NCBI RefSeq assembly: GCF_003716875.1
Contig: NZ_CP033078.1
Span: 1,922,001 to 1,986,000 of the forward strand
Origin: Vibrio zhugei
GTDB taxonomy: Bacteria; Pseudomonadota; Gammaproteobacteria; Enterobacterales; Vibrionaceae
DNA length: 64,000 nucleotides
Direction of reading: 5' to 3'
Shown: one piece after another, positions 53,789 through 63,672 of the stretch
Numbering within the stretch: the first letter of the stretch is position 1
Layout: every line of letters begins with the position of its first letter
Translations under genes and position numbers: made by a program
The notes under the pieces: generated by a model
Told to the model about the DNA's origin: nothing
The model's input: the letters and a program-made list of their open reading frames with translations, nothing else
The model's database searches: none

Positions 53789-55096
53789 ATGCAACAAAGT
53801 TCGACACTAGGCAACGATATCGCCAGTCTTGACGTTCAAATTAAGCGTAGCATCCAAGCGTTACTGAGCACCCCAACGCTTCCCGATCGCATCCGAAAAG
53901 ATGTTCAGCAAGTTGCCATCCATACTTCATCCAATGCACAACATTCGTTACCGGCCGAGAAAGCACGGCGGTTGTTGCATATCTATGAAATTACGCTAAA
54001 AATACTGCTCGCAAACGGTGGAAAAGCACCGTTAGAGTCGACCCATAAAAGCGCCAGTAAAGAGCAAGTCGCCCGTTTAAATGAAGCCTTGCAAAACATG
54101 ATCACTGAGCTGGATTTTGAGGGCGAATATGGCGAGCGTCTCGTCGATATCCGAGCCAAGCTTTTGCTCGATACTCGCGGTGATGAGTTAATTGAACTGA
54201 CTTTAGATGTCCTCAAGCTGGTCGCTTTAGGGACGGATCAAGAGCGGCAAATAGCACAGCAGTTTCTCGAAAAATCTTATGACTATATTGGCCGCATCAG
54301 TATTAATACCGAACAAATCAATGATAAGTCACGTGATATCTTTATACAGCGCAAAGAGATCAACAATCAACTGAGAACGCTGATTAAGCATAAATACGTG
54401 TCGCTGGCGGACGAACAAGACCCAGAAAAACTGCGCCTGCATACCACAAAGATGATGACAGAGCTCTCACAACTGTCCGACCGCTATACCTCTGCAGAAG
54501 CCCGCGAACAAATTCTGTTAGAGCAACTGGCCTATGCGAAACGTCAAATTGACAATCTCAATGATTCCACGAAGGAACACCGACGCCGTATTGATGCACA
54601 AAACCAACGGCTGCGCCGAGACGCATTGACCAAAGTGTATAATCGCAGCGCATTCATGGAAATGTTAGAAACAGAATACCGCCGCTGGATCGGTAATCAA
54701 CACCCACTGCGGATGGCTCTTTTTGATATCGATGACTTTAGTTATGTCAATAATCACTTCGGCTACACCGCGGGAGATAAAGCGCTAAAAATCATTTCAC
54801 GCGCGATCAATCAGGAACTCAAGAGCAGTGACATTTTAGCCCGTTTTAGCGGTGAAGAGTTTATTTTGCTGATCCCCAGTCGCAGTGATGAACAGGCCAA
54901 AGAACTCATCGAAGCCATTCAGGACAGAGTCGCAGCGTTGCCGTTTAAATTTCGAGATCGCAGCTTGAAAATCACATTGAGTGCCGCCAGCAAAGCGTTT
55001 GAACAAGGAGATACTCCAGAAGCCATCATCGAGCAACTGAGTAATCCGTTAACCGCGAAGCATGAAGTTAAGCCCAGTCAATTAATCTGGCTGTAA
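53789..55096 (+). CDS. GGDEF-domain protein with variant SGEEF site
   Basis: The protein is 435 aa, soluble, with a helical N-terminal region of about 260 residues including a coiled coil (about 225-280), then a GGDEF domain. The signature reads SGEEF at 354-358. The metal Asp is present (FDIDDF, D313), but the usual Lys, Asn-Asp and Gly-His of that helix are altered (SYVNNHFGY). The inhibitory RxxD site reads KSSD and the final ALYxAK motif is lost. It may be a weak diguanylate cyclase or a c-di-GMP/GTP-binding regulator. Position beside queF and the TPR gene matches, as I recall, V. cholerae VC0900 (cdgG), but I leave the symbol open. Confidence 0.82.
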   Translation: MQQSSTLGNDIASLDVQIKRSIQALLSTPTLPDRIRKDVQQVAIHTSSNAQHSLPAEKARRLLHIYEITLKILLANGGKAPLESTHKSASKEQVARLNEALQNMITELDFEGEYGERLVDIRAKLLLDTRGDELIELTLDVLKLVALGTDQERQIAQQFLEKSYDYIGRISINTEQINDKSRDIFIQRKEINNQLRTLIKHKYVSLADEQDPEKLRLHTTKMMTELSQLSDRYTSAEAREQILLEQLAYAKRQIDNLNDSTKEHRRRIDAQNQRLRRDALTKVYNRSAFMEMLETEYRRWIGNQHPLRMALFDIDDFSYVNNHFGYTAGDKALKIISRAINQELKSSDILARFSGEEFILLIPSRSDEQAKELIEAIQDRVAALPFKFRDRSLKITLSAASKAFEQGDTPEAIIEQLSNPLTAKHEVKPSQLIWL

Positions 55097-55320
55097 CGCC
55101 CCTCGTAATAAATCGCTCAAAAAACCAGCAAACCCACACTAAAAGTGTGCGCCTCGTCACACCTCGACCTCAAGCTCATTCTCCTTCATCGCTAATGCAC
55201 ACTAAATTGTTGTAAGTACATTATATCAATAACTTATTCGCCGCCACTCCGTTAATCTATCGCCGACGCCTAGCGTTAACCAATCTGGTGGTTTTTTTAT
55301 CCTTTCCTAAGGAGACCAGA

Positions 55321-56679
55321 ATGATCACACAAGTCAGTCCTGCAGGCAGTATGGATTTGTTGTCGCAACTGGAAGTAGAACAACTACAAAACACCGCTTC
55401 AAGTGAACTTTATCAACTGTACCGAAATTGCAGCTTGGCGGTTCTCAATTCCGGTAGCCATACCGATAATTCCAAAGAGTTGCTCGATAAGTATCGTCCG
55501 TTTGATATTAATGTGAAACGACGGGAACGTGGTATCAAGCTCGAATTGGCCAATCCTCCGGAGCACGCTTTTGTCGATGGTCAAATCATTAAAGGAATTC
55601 AGGAACACTTGTTTTCGGTATTACGAGACATTGTTTACGTCCATATCCACATGGGCGACACGGCTCGCAAGCATTCCGATGATCCGGCTCATATCACAAA
55701 CTTGGTGTTTGCCATCTTACGTAATGCCAAAGGACTGATCCCCGGAATTACCCCCAATCTGATCGTCTGTTGGGGCGGCCACTCGATTAACCCAACCGAA
55801 TACCAATACACGCGTGAAGTGGGCAACGAATTAGGGTTACGGGAACTCAACGTATGTACCGGATGTGGACCGGGCGCCATGGAAGGGCCGATGAAAGGCG
55901 CCGCGATTGGTCATGCTAAGCAGCGCTATACCGAGTCGCGATACCTAGGCCTAACCGAACCATCAATTATTGCCGCAGAGCCGCCGAACCCAATCGTGAA
56001 CGAACTGATTATAATGCCCGATATTGAAAAACGTCTGGAAGGGTTTGTGCGCATGGGACACGGCATTATCATTTTCCCTGGGGGCGCGGGAACTGCTGAG
56101 GAATTACTGTATATTCTTGGCATCATGATGCATCCTGAGAACAAGCAGCAGCCGTTACCTATTGTGCTAACGGGGCCAAAAGAAAGTGAAGCTTACTTCG
56201 ATTCCATTCATCAGTTTATCGGTGATACATTGGGCGAAGAAGCGCAAAGTCTCTATCAAATCGTCATTGGTGATCCTGCCGAAGCCGCTCGCATCATGAA
56301 AAAAGCCATGCCGCTGGTTCGTCAGCACCGCAAAGATACTGAAGACGCCTACAGCTTTAACTGGTCGTTGAAAATCGAGCCAGACTTTCAAATGCCATTT
56401 GAACCCACGCATGACAACATGGCCAACCTAGATTTGCATCTCGACCAACCAAAACAAACGCTTGCCGCGAATTTACGCCGTGCGTTTTCCGGGATTGTGG
56501 CTGGGAACGTCAAAGCGGAAGGGATCAAGGAAATTGAAAAACATGGGCCGTTCGAGATTCATGGTGACTCTGAACTCATGGCAAAAATGGACGTTCTGTT
56601 ACAAGCGTTCGTCGCACAAGATCGCATGAAACTGCCCGGCGGTTCCGCTTATGAACCTTGCTACAAAATTGTTCAATAA
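55321..56679 (+). CDS. ppnN: Pyrimidine/purine nucleotide 5'-monophosphate nucleosidase PpnN
   Basis: PpnN (YgdH) splits nucleoside monophosphates into base and ribose phosphate and is stimulated by (p)ppGpp in E. coli. The protein is 452 aa from the ATG at 55321, which has a perfect AAGGAG site; the open frame from 55288 is not the start. The LOG-family core shows [17 protein letters not shown] and [12 protein letters not shown]. The N-terminal and C-terminal extension domains of the long PpnN type are present. It is followed by xni, as in E. coli. Confidence 0.96.
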   Translation: MITQVSPAGSMDLLSQLEVEQLQNTASSELYQLYRNCSLAVLNSGSHTDNSKELLDKYRPFDINVKRRERGIKLELANPPEHAFVDGQIIKGIQEHLFSVLRDIVYVHIHMGDTARKHSDDPAHITNLVFAILRNAKGLIPGITPNLIVCWGGHSINPTEYQYTREVGNELGLRELNVCTGCGPGAMEGPMKGAAIGHAKQRYTESRYLGLTEPSIIAAEPPNPIVNELIIMPDIEKRLEGFVRMGHGIIIFPGGAGTAEELLYILGIMMHPENKQQPLPIVLTGPKESEAYFDSIHQFIGDTLGEEAQSLYQIVIGDPAEAARIMKKAMPLVRQHRKDTEDAYSFNWSLKIEPDFQMPFEPTHDNMANLDLHLDQPKQTLAANLRRAFSGIVAGNVKAEGIKEIEKHGPFEIHGDSELMAKMDVLLQAFVAQDRMKLPGGSAYEPCYKIVQ

Positions 56680-56727
56680 TCACGGTCTGCTCTACCTTTG
56701 GTAGTAATCTGAAGTCAGATCATTAAA

Positions 56728-56752
56728 ATAGAGGCTATCAGCCTCTATTTTT
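56728..56752 (+). terminator. Terminator of ppnN
   Basis: ATAGAGGC/GCCTCTAT stem (56728-56748) with a TATCA loop and a T-run. It ends only nine bases before the xni start codon. Confidence 0.8.
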
Positions 56753-56760
56753 GTATTTCT

Positions 56761-57534
56761 ATGTCACTGCACTTGGTTATTATTGACGCTTTAAACCTCA
56801 TTCGACGCAATCATTCGGTTCAACCGGATCCCAGTGACATTGCGCGAACTATCGACACCACCAGCCGAACGCTCGCGCGCATTATTGATGAGTCACAGCC
56901 GACTCATATTATCGCGGTATTCGATCATTACTTACAAGACAGAGGCTGGCGTGCAGAGCTCTTACCCGGCTACAAAGCGGGGCGCAAGCCCATGCCTGAA
57001 CCATTACAGCAAGGTTTAGAGCGCATTCAAGACGCATGGTGGTCCTTGGGAATCGACTCGCTATTATCCAGTGGCGATGAAGCGGATGACTTGGTCGCGA
57101 CCTTGGCGTGTAAAGTGTCCGAACATGATGAAAAGGTCACGATCATTTCGACTGACAAAGGTTACTGCCAATTATTGTCACCTACCCTGCAAATTCGCGA
57201 CTACTTTCAACACCGCTGGCTTGATGCCCCTTTCATCCATAAAGAATTTGGGGTTCGCCCAGAGCAACTCGCTGACTACTGGGGACTAACAGGCATCAGC
57301 TCAAGCCAAGTTCCTGGCGTTCCCGGTATCGGGCCGAAAGCAGCAAAAGAGATTTTAACCGAATTCACCTCGATCGAAGAAGCCTATCAAAGCGAGGCTC
57401 TAGCGGCCAAATACCGCAAAAAACTCGATGAACACATTGAGTCAGCCAGAACATGCAAACAAGTCGCCATGCTAAAAACCGATATCGAACTCGGATTTAA
57501 CTTGCAAGACATTCGCTATATTCCGCCCCAATAA
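56761..57534 (+). CDS. xni: Flap endonuclease Xni (ExoIX)
   Basis: Xni is a 5' flap endonuclease of the FEN family related to the polymerase I 5' nuclease domain. The protein is 257 aa. Metal-binding and arch residues are visible in VIIDALNLIRRNH, AVFDHY, SGDEADDLVATLA and STDKGYCQLL. The helix-hairpin-helix region is VPGVPGIGPKAAKEIL. The ppnN terminator is so close that the xni start has little room for a ribosome site, so it may be poorly translated or depend on read-through. Confidence 0.94.
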   Translation: MSLHLVIIDALNLIRRNHSVQPDPSDIARTIDTTSRTLARIIDESQPTHIIAVFDHYLQDRGWRAELLPGYKAGRKPMPEPLQQGLERIQDAWWSLGIDSLLSSGDEADDLVATLACKVSEHDEKVTIISTDKGYCQLLSPTLQIRDYFQHRWLDAPFIHKEFGVRPEQLADYWGLTGISSSQVPGVPGIGPKAAKEILTEFTSIEEAYQSEALAAKYRKKLDEHIESARTCKQVAMLKTDIELGFNLQDIRYIPPQ

Positions 57535-57564
57535 AAAAGCGCCTGCAGATGCAGGCGCTTTTTT
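57533..57564. terminator. Bidirectional terminator between xni and rlmM
   Basis: AGCGCCTGC/GCAGGCGCT stem (57538-57559) with AGAT loop, six A before and six T after. Confidence 0.9.
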
Positions 57565-57609
57565 CTATACAATCAGTCAATGCAATCAGACAATTCAATC
57601 AGTCAATGA

Positions 57610-58701
57610 TTACCATGGCGAAATGGTTTTTAATACTTGCACATGCACCGTGATTTCCTCACGGTCGTGATACAAGTGCTTCGCTTGCAAACGAAACTTC
57701 ACATCGTGCTGCTTCAAAAAGATCTTCAAGTTTTCGATATCATCAAGAACTTCATCGTATCGACCTTTCATTGGCAATTTCAAGTTGAACAAGGCTTCTT
57801 TCGCCCAACCGTGAATTAACCACTCACCCATTAATTGCGCGACTCGAGATGGTTTTTCAATCATGTCACAAACCAGCCAAGTCACATTTTTACGCGGCGG
57901 CTCAAATTTAAAACCGTCCACCATGTGGTGAGTCACTTGTCCTGTGTCCATCAAGCTTTCCGCCATCATGCCATTATCAATGGCATGCACGAACATAGAG
58001 CGTTTCACTAACTGATAGGTCCATCCACCCGGGCAAGCACCTAAATCCACTGCCCACATGCCTGAGGCTAAACGCTCATCCCACTCAGCGCGCGGAATGA
58101 ACACGTGAAAGGCTTCTTCTAGCTTCAACGTCGAGCGACTTGGCGCATCGCTAGGAAATTTAAGACGCGGAATGCCCATGTAGAAATGCGAGTTATTATT
58201 CGGATAAGAATACCCCGCGTAACAATGCCCAGGAGCGACAAAACACACATGCAAGACAGGCTTTTTACTGTGTTCTTTGGGGAGCAGTAACCCTTTACCG
58301 CGCATTGCCTGACGCAATGGCACCGTAAATTTACGACAGAATTTCAGTAACTCTTTCGCTTCGTTGGTATCGGGGGTTTCCACACGCAGCTCACCACAGG
58401 CGGGCCAATTCTCTTGCTCTGCTAAGCTCATAAGCAATGGAGAAATGCGGTCATCTTTCGGTAAGTCGCTACACTCAGCTGCCACGGCGAACATTTGACG
58501 AGAAAAAATCAACGTTTGAAAATCAAGACGCTCCAGCAATATTTCTGCCTCGCCTTCCTGAAAGCATTCAAATAAGACAAATCCCGTGTTGGTTTTTAGG
58601 CGAGGAAAGCCAAATACACCCAATTGAGTAGCTTTATCCTGTATTTCACCGGCGCACTCTTTCTCAAATCCAGAGCGGCAATACAGCATGATCTGTTTCA
58701 C
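57610..58701 (-). CDS. rlmM: 23S rRNA 2'-O-ribose C2498 methyltransferase RlmM
   Basis: RlmM methylates C2498 of 23S rRNA before the large subunit is finished. The protein is 363 aa with an N-terminal THUMP-like part and a Rossmann methyltransferase. The SAM motif is [17 protein letters not shown], and the K-D-K-E type catalytic residues lie in this domain (for example [10 protein letters not shown] and [11 protein letters not shown]). The start overlaps the ygdD stop by four bases. Confidence 0.96.
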   Translation of the reverse strand: MKQIMLYCRSGFEKECAGEIQDKATQLGVFGFPRLKTNTGFVLFECFQEGEAEILLERLDFQTLIFSRQMFAVAAECSDLPKDDRISPLLMSLAEQENWPACGELRVETPDTNEAKELLKFCRKFTVPLRQAMRGKGLLLPKEHSKKPVLHVCFVAPGHCYAGYSYPNNNSHFYMGIPRLKFPSDAPSRSTLKLEEAFHVFIPRAEWDERLASGMWAVDLGACPGGWTYQLVKRSMFVHAIDNGMMAESLMDTGQVTHHMVDGFKFEPPRKNVTWLVCDMIEKPSRVAQLMGEWLIHGWAKEALFNLKLPMKGRYDEVLDDIENLKIFLKQHDVKFRLQAKHLYHDREEITVHVQVLKTISPW

Positions 58702-59099
58702 GACGTTACCTCATTAGTTTTCAAAGCAGCCAATACAAAGAAGATCCATCCCACAATAAAAAACACCCCGCCAAGAGGCGTAATGGGACCAAACCATCTC
58801 ACACTGGTTAAAGCCAGCGCATACAGACTGCCGCTAAAGCAAAAGATGCCGATGATAAAGCAAATTGCGGCTCGGCAAAAATACTTTCGTGAATAAACGG
58901 TATTTATCGGTAACGCCAACAAGACACCACACACTAAAAGTGCCGCGGCATGAATAAATTGGTAATGAACTCCGGTTTGAAAAACCGCCACCATATCAGG
59001 GGTAATCATTTTTTTTAGCCCATGCGCGGCAAAGGCGCCCACACACACGCCAATACCGGAAAACAATCCACCAATGGTGAGTAACTGCTTACTTTTCAT
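58698..59099 (-). CDS. ygdD: DUF423 small membrane protein YgdD
   Basis: The protein is 133 aa with four predicted membrane segments. DUF423 hallmarks are [11 protein letters not shown] near residues 22-32 and [24 protein letters not shown] (about 83-106). The function is unknown. It lies between the hydrolase and rlmM; E. coli has the order gcvA-ygdD-rlmM without the hydrolase. Its start overlaps the hydrolase end by 11 bases. Confidence 0.92.
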   Translation of the reverse strand: MKSKQLLTIGGLFSGIGVCVGAFAAHGLKKMITPDMVAVFQTGVHYQFIHAAALLVCGVLLALPINTVYSRKYFCRAAICFIIGIFCFSGSLYALALTSVRWFGPITPLGGVFFIVGWIFFVLAALKTNEVTS

Positions 59100-59715
59100 T
59101 ATAAATCTCTCGAATAAATTGACTTAATGTCTCAACGGCAAGCGCGATATTGCCCGCTTCGGTATACCCCGATCGCTTGCGTGGTGTAAATCCATGATCG
59201 CCATCCGGGATAAATTGATAACGAATGTGCTCACTCAGGACAAAATCCGCAAACTCTTCTTTTTTACCAAAGGTGTCACGCTCACCTTGCAATATCAAAC
59301 ACGGTTTCGCCAACGTAGCAAGGTGTTCGCCTTTAAATTTCTCTGGTCGGCCCGGTGGGTGAAAAGGAAAACCAAGGCAGGCAATGCCGGCCACTTGCTC
59401 ATGCTCACCTAACCAAGAAGCCATGCGTCCCCCCATGGACTTCCCGCCAATGACAACAGGACCATCACAGTGCTGCTCGATAATCTCAGAAAACGCCGTC
59501 AAGAGTTTGGGGGCGCGATCGGGTGGGCGCTTCGTGCCTTCTTCTAAGCGGCGGATCATGTACGGAAAATTAAATCGTAATACACGAATCCCATGCTCGG
59601 CCAAGCCACTGGCAACCTGTGCCATGAAGGCGTGATCCATACCCGCGCCAGCGCCGTGGGCAAAGACAAAAACAGGACCTGTTTGAGGCCCATCCCATTG
59701 AAACTCATTACTCAT
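59089..59715 (-). CDS. Alpha/beta hydrolase of the KANL3/Tex30 type
   Basis: The protein is 208 aa. The oxyanion strand is FVFAHGAGAGMDH and the nucleophile elbow is IGGKSMGGRMAS, with Ser as nucleophile. The acid lies in LQGERDTFG and the catalytic His in DGDHGFTPRK. The substrate is unknown. It overlaps gcvA by eight bases and ygdD by 11, so the four genes gcvA-hydrolase-ygdD-rlmM form one transcript. Confidence 0.88.
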   Translation of the reverse strand: MSNEFQWDGPQTGPVFVFAHGAGAGMDHAFMAQVASGLAEHGIRVLRFNFPYMIRRLEEGTKRPPDRAPKLLTAFSEIIEQHCDGPVVIGGKSMGGRMASWLGEHEQVAGIACLGFPFHPPGRPEKFKGEHLATLAKPCLILQGERDTFGKKEEFADFVLSEHIRYQFIPDGDHGFTPRKRSGYTEAGNIALAVETLSQFIREIYNEK

Positions 59716-60616
59716 CTAATACTTCCTCTTGCTCACGTCTTGCGGTTCGAATCATCCAGTCTCTGAATGTGGCAATTCGCCCCATGTCGGCTTGCTTTTC
59801 ATCACACACGACATAAAACGCATTGGGCGTCATCACCACGGCGTCAAACGGTGCCACCAATCGCCCGGCTTCCATTTCTGGCTGCGCTAATACATTGTTA
59901 CCTAGCGCGATCCCTTGTCCATGAATCGCGGCCTGCAATACCATGGTCGTATGGCTAAAGATCGGCCCATGATTCACATTCACGCCTTCGATACCATTTT
60001 GTTTGGCAAACTGTTTCCAATGCTGACGTGACGTATCATGCAATAACACATGCTGGGATAAGTCATGTAACTCATTGAGTGGTTTATCGCCAAGCAAAAC
60101 GCTGGGAGAACACAAGGGAATTAAAAACTCTTGATACAACAAGTCACAGCGTAATTCTGGCCAATTGCCTCGCCCATAATAAATGGCCACATCCACATCA
60201 TCCGTTAACGAGCCTTCTTCCAAATCGACCGCTTTAATCCGTACATCAATATCCGGCTCTTCACGATTAAAATCAGCCAGCCTTGGTACGAGCCATTGAA
60301 TCGCAAAACTTGGTGGTAAGCTGATGGTCAACGCTCCTTTTTCGGTGCGTTCTAATAACTTATCGGTCGCTTCCCCAATCGAGCTAAAAATATCTTTGAT
60401 ATCGGCAAAATACCCCTGCCCTTCTTCGGTCAATAATAATGAGCGATTACGACGACGGAATAACTTTAACCCTAAAAACTCTTCGAGGGCTTTAATCTGA
60501 TGGCTCACCGCCGCTTGCGTCACAAACAACTCGTCGGCGGCGCGCGTAAAACTCAAGTGACGAGCGGCCGCTTCAAACACTTTCAGAGAATTTAACGGAG
60601 GTAGACGTCTTCCCAT
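59708..60616 (-). CDS. gcvA: Glycine cleavage system regulator GcvA (LysR type)
   Basis: GcvA activates the glycine cleavage operon and, in E. coli, the GcvB small RNA. The protein is 302 aa. The winged helix begins MGRRLPPLNSLKVFEAAARH, with TRAADELFVTQAAVSHQIKALEE as the HTH (about residues 25-47). The substrate-binding domain follows. The gene is divergent from gcvB, so the intergenic region must hold its binding sites. A regulator of another amino-acid pathway is unlikely given the GcvB neighbour. Confidence 0.95.
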   Translation of the reverse strand: MGRRLPPLNSLKVFEAAARHLSFTRAADELFVTQAAVSHQIKALEEFLGLKLFRRRNRSLLLTEEGQGYFADIKDIFSSIGEATDKLLERTEKGALTISLPPSFAIQWLVPRLADFNREEPDIDVRIKAVDLEEGSLTDDVDVAIYYGRGNWPELRCDLLYQEFLIPLCSPSVLLGDKPLNELHDLSQHVLLHDTSRQHWKQFAKQNGIEGVNVNHGPIFSHTTMVLQAAIHGQGIALGNNVLAQPEMEAGRLVAPFDAVVMTPNAFYVVCDEKQADMGRIATFRDWMIRTARREQEEVLDE

Positions 60617-60672
60617 AGTTATCGCCTTATTAAGGATTAGTTTTTCTTATTCGAAACATTATAAATTGTTCG

Positions 60673-60701
60673 TTGCGTAGCAGCCAGAGAAAAACTATAT
60701 T
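60673..60701 (+). promoter_or_regulatory. Promoter of gcvB
   Basis: TTGCGT (60673-60678), 17-base spacer, TATATT (60696-60701). It predicts a start near 60708-60711. Confidence 0.75.
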
Positions 60702-60710
60702 GCTCGGCGT

Positions 60711-60913
60711 AGCAAAGACCTGAACGGCTTAATTTCTCTGAAATTAATTGGAATTTGTTACGATGTTGTGTTTGCAAACTCGTACTTTATCGAGTTTAGG
60801 TAGATTCTACCAATCTGTTCTGTGCAGTCATCCGCTGTACAAAACATACTTCCTGTATTTATTTTGACCTGTCTGTCAATTTTGTTCACCGCCTCCTCAG
60901 GCGGTGTTTTTTT
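60711..60913 (+). ncRNA. gcvB: GcvB small regulatory RNA
   Basis: GcvB is an Hfq-dependent RNA that represses many amino-acid and peptide transporter mRNAs. About 203 bases are seen, near the 205 of E. coli. Order of elements: stem TTAATTTC/GAAATTAA (60729-60747), the GU-rich seed region R1 including ATGTTGTGTTTGC (60763-60775), stem AAACTCG/CGAGTTT (60777-60797), stem GGTAGA/TCTACC (60799-60811), the conserved ACTTCCTGTA and CCTGTCTGTC blocks (60848-60877), and the terminator CACCGCC/GGCGGTG (60887-60906) with seven T. The 5' end is inferred from the promoter. dtpA in this window is a peptide transporter, so it could be a target. Confidence 0.93.
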
Positions 60914-60986
60914 ATCTGCTGTATATGCTTTCGTCGCCCCGTCTTGTCATCACCCATTTCTAGGCTCGTAGCGTCGTATGGCACAT

Positions 60987-61018
60987 AAAAAAACGCTGCG
61001 GACCATGTCAGCAGCGTT
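60987..61018 (-). terminator. Terminator of thiI
   Basis: AACGCTGC/GCAGCGTT stem (60992-61018) with an 11-base loop. On the minus strand seven T follow. Confidence 0.85.
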
Positions 61019-61049
61019 AATACGTTAGCGACCTTGCCAACTGCTCGCG

Positions 61050-62498
61050 TTATGGGCGATAGACTTTGACATTATCAAACCCTTGCTCTTTCAGATACAG
61101 GGCTTGTAAACGGCTCATCACCCCCTGAGTGCAATAGAGCAGGTAGGTTTTTGACTGATCCAAATCACCAAACTTGGTCGATAACTTATAGAACGGAATA
61201 TGGGCCACCTCGACCCCTTCCAGCTCCAGTGGGTGCTCTTCTTCTTCTTCCGAGCTACGAATATCCAGCACGATAGCGGCCTCGTTAATATCCGTTACCA
61301 TCTCCACTTCAGGCACCGCTTCTTGTGACTCTTTGGCAATATCGCGGATATCCATTTGGCGGGCGTTATACACCACGTCATCGAGAATGCTAAAGTCAAA
61401 ATTGGCTTCTTCCGCTTCAATGCGACCTTTTACTGCTTTTACCGTCGGCTTACGTGAAATAACCCCACAGTATTCAGGCATGGTTTTGGCAAAATCTTCC
61501 GTACCAATTTGACGCGCCACGTTAATAATGTCTTGCTTATCCCAAGTAATCAACGGTCGTAAGATCAACGTATCGGTCACATTATCAATCAAACGCAAAT
61601 TGGTGAGCGTTTGGCTCGATACTTGACCTAATGCTTCTCCTGTCACCAAAGCTTGAATACCAAACTTCTCAGCCACCATCGCGGCGGCACGCATGAACAT
61701 ACGTTTAAGCACGACACCCATCTGTCCATCGTCTACTTTCTCAAGGATTTCGGCCACAACAGGTTCGAAATCAATAGAAAGAAAACGGACTTTCGCGGAA
61801 GAACCGTATTTATTCCACAAATAGTGTGCCACTTGCTTCACGCCAATCTCATGAGCGGGGCCACCAAGATTGAAGAAACAGTAATGCACTTTTGAGCCGC
61901 GTTTGATATGCAGATAACTCGACACACCAGAATCAAAGCCACCAGAGATCAAGCTCAAGACATCTTCCTGAGTGCCCATGGGGAAACCGCCCAACCCTTG
62001 GTGACGCGCAATCACTTGATTTAACAGTTCATCGCGGACTTCGATATTAATGGTGATATCTGGATTTTTCAGTTTAACCTTTGCACTTTCCACCGCTTGG
62101 TTGAGGCCACCGCCCACATAACGCTCTAGCTCAATCGATGAAAATTCGTGCTTACCACGGCGTTTCGCGCGAACCGCAAACGTCTTGTTTTCAAGCGCGT
62201 CTTTGTTCTGTTCTAACACATGCTCATAAATGTCATGCAGCGAGGTAAACTCCGTCTGCTTGACTTCCAATACGTGGTTGATCCCCGGAGTATGGGTCAG
62301 TATTTGTAGCACTTCTGCGTAATATTTATCGCTGTCGGCCGCAACTTCAATATGGTCACGACGGTTAAACACCGCCACCGATTCAGTACAGCGTTTGACT
62401 ATGATGCGAATATTACTCTCTAGAATCTTTGTGAAGCGTTTACGCACAGATTCGCTTTTGACATAAATTTCCGGATGAGGCTTAACAATAAATTTCAT
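61050..62498 (-). CDS. thiI: tRNA 4-thiouridine synthase / thiamine sulfurtransferase ThiI
   Basis: ThiI makes 4-thiouridine at position 8 of tRNAs and supplies sulfur for thiamine thiazole. The protein is 482 aa. The N-terminal ferredoxin-like and THUMP domains cover about 1-165, the PP-loop is [14 protein letters not shown], and a C-terminal rhodanese domain (about 400-482) carries the persulfide Cys in [26 protein letters not shown] hairpin (62546-62567) lies in its leader; no TPP riboswitch core was recognised. Confidence 0.97.
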   Translation of the reverse strand: MKFIVKPHPEIYVKSESVRKRFTKILESNIRIIVKRCTESVAVFNRRDHIEVAADSDKYYAEVLQILTHTPGINHVLEVKQTEFTSLHDIYEHVLEQNKDALENKTFAVRAKRRGKHEFSSIELERYVGGGLNQAVESAKVKLKNPDITINIEVRDELLNQVIARHQGLGGFPMGTQEDVLSLISGGFDSGVSSYLHIKRGSKVHYCFFNLGGPAHEIGVKQVAHYLWNKYGSSAKVRFLSIDFEPVVAEILEKVDDGQMGVVLKRMFMRAAAMVAEKFGIQALVTGEALGQVSSQTLTNLRLIDNVTDTLILRPLITWDKQDIINVARQIGTEDFAKTMPEYCGVISRKPTVKAVKGRIEAEEANFDFSILDDVVYNARQMDIRDIAKESQEAVPEVEMVTDINEAAIVLDIRSSEEEEEHPLELEGVEVAHIPFYKLSTKFGDLDQSKTYLLYCTQGVMSRLQALYLKEQGFDNVKVYRP

Positions 62499-62636
62499 AG
62501 GTGTGTATTCGCATTATAGATTAGACATTTGGTCAGCCGAGGTAGCTACTTTTATCATCAAAAGTAGACATACATCCAGCGCTACCGCTAAGGGGGCGGC
62601 ATTATACACGATATTGGGCAGATGATGAAAGGTTAT

Positions 62637-62667
62637 AAAAAAAGCAGAACCTATGTTCTGCTTTTTA
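62637..62667 (-). terminator. Terminator of pomAB
   Basis: GCAGAAC/GTTCTGC stem (62644-62661) with CTAT loop. On the minus strand a six-base T-run follows, 17 bases past the pomB stop. Confidence 0.88.
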
Positions 62668-62683
62668 TTGCTGGCTCAGAGGG

Positions 62684-63661
62684 TTATGGCGTAGTCGCAC
62701 CGGCCTTATTGGCATTCCCCGAGGAGACCGGATCGCTAAATAAAGGCTCACCTTGCATAATGCTGATTTCCACTCGGCGGTTTTCCGCACGATGTTCAGG
62801 CGTATCATTTGGCACCAGAGGCTCGGTATCGGCTAAACCACGGACTTGCAGCCGGTCATGGTCGAAGCCTTGTACTTTTTCCATCTCCTGCGCCACGGAC
62901 ACCGCACGTTGTGAAGACAAATCCCATAAAGAACGATACAACTCAGAGTCGATCGGTTGATTATCGGTATGACCAGTAATTCGAATTTTTCCCGGCACAT
63001 CTTTCACCAGTTCGGCAATTTGACGCACTAGAGGTCGAAACTTGGGTTGTAAAAATGCGGAGCTTGCCGGAAAAGCGCCTTGCTCTTTAATGCGGATGAC
63101 AATCTGCTGCCCCAAGTTTTCCACTTCGATTGCGCCTTGCTCAATTTCCCGTTGCAACGCTTTCTTAATTTTCTCAACTGTCGCATCCACTTCCTCTTCG
63201 CTCATGGCTTTCGATTGTTGCTGCTGTTGCTGAGATTCCGAGTTTTGATTATTTTCAGTGGCGGTTTCGGGAGACTGACCACCGTCGAGCTTGCCAGCGT
63301 CTCGCTGTGCGCCACCAGCACGATCCGACTCCCCCTCTTGAAACTCTAGCGTTTGCTGAGTGATATCAATGGTCTGCTGCATAATGACATCGATCGGCGT
63401 CGGTTCAGGTCGTCCCGGACGAAACTCTTGTGCAATAATGCTGGTCCCTTTCGGAATGTCTTTCACTTCCAAACGGTTTTGCACACCAAACGCAAACTTC
63501 ATTGAGCCGGCGATTTGTTTGAACTTCAGTACATCCATCTCAGAAAACGAGAGAAGCAGTACAAAGAAGCACATCAACAATGACATCAAGTCAGCAAATG
63601 TTCCCATCCACAACGGCAACCCTGGTGGAGGACATTTACACGGTTGTTCTTCGTCGTCCAT
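62684..63661 (-). CDS. pomB: Sodium-driven flagellar stator protein PomB
   Basis: PomB anchors the polar flagellar stator to peptidoglycan and carries the ion-binding Asp. The protein is 325 aa. One membrane helix lies at about residues 22-42 with the sodium-binding D24 in GTFADLMSLLMCFF, at the same number as V. alginolyticus PomB. A long Gln/Glu-rich linker (about 100-155) and a C-terminal OmpA-like domain (ITGHTDNQPIDSELYRS, DRLQVRGLADTEPL) follow. It is co-transcribed with pomA, 11 bases upstream. Confidence 0.96.
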   Translation of the reverse strand: MDDEEQPCKCPPPGLPLWMGTFADLMSLLMCFFVLLLSFSEMDVLKFKQIAGSMKFAFGVQNRLEVKDIPKGTSIIAQEFRPGRPEPTPIDVIMQQTIDITQQTLEFQEGESDRAGGAQRDAGKLDGGQSPETATENNQNSESQQQQQQSKAMSEEEVDATVEKIKKALQREIEQGAIEVENLGQQIVIRIKEQGAFPASSAFLQPKFRPLVRQIAELVKDVPGKIRITGHTDNQPIDSELYRSLWDLSSQRAVSVAQEMEKVQGFDHDRLQVRGLADTEPLVPNDTPEHRAENRRVEISIMQGEPLFSDPVSSGNANKAGATTP

Positions 63662-63672
63662 ACATCACTCCA

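Noticed and set aside
62499..62600. TPP riboswitch in the thiI leader
   Set aside because: The CTGAGA core and its pairing partners are absent. Only one 8-bp hairpin is seen.
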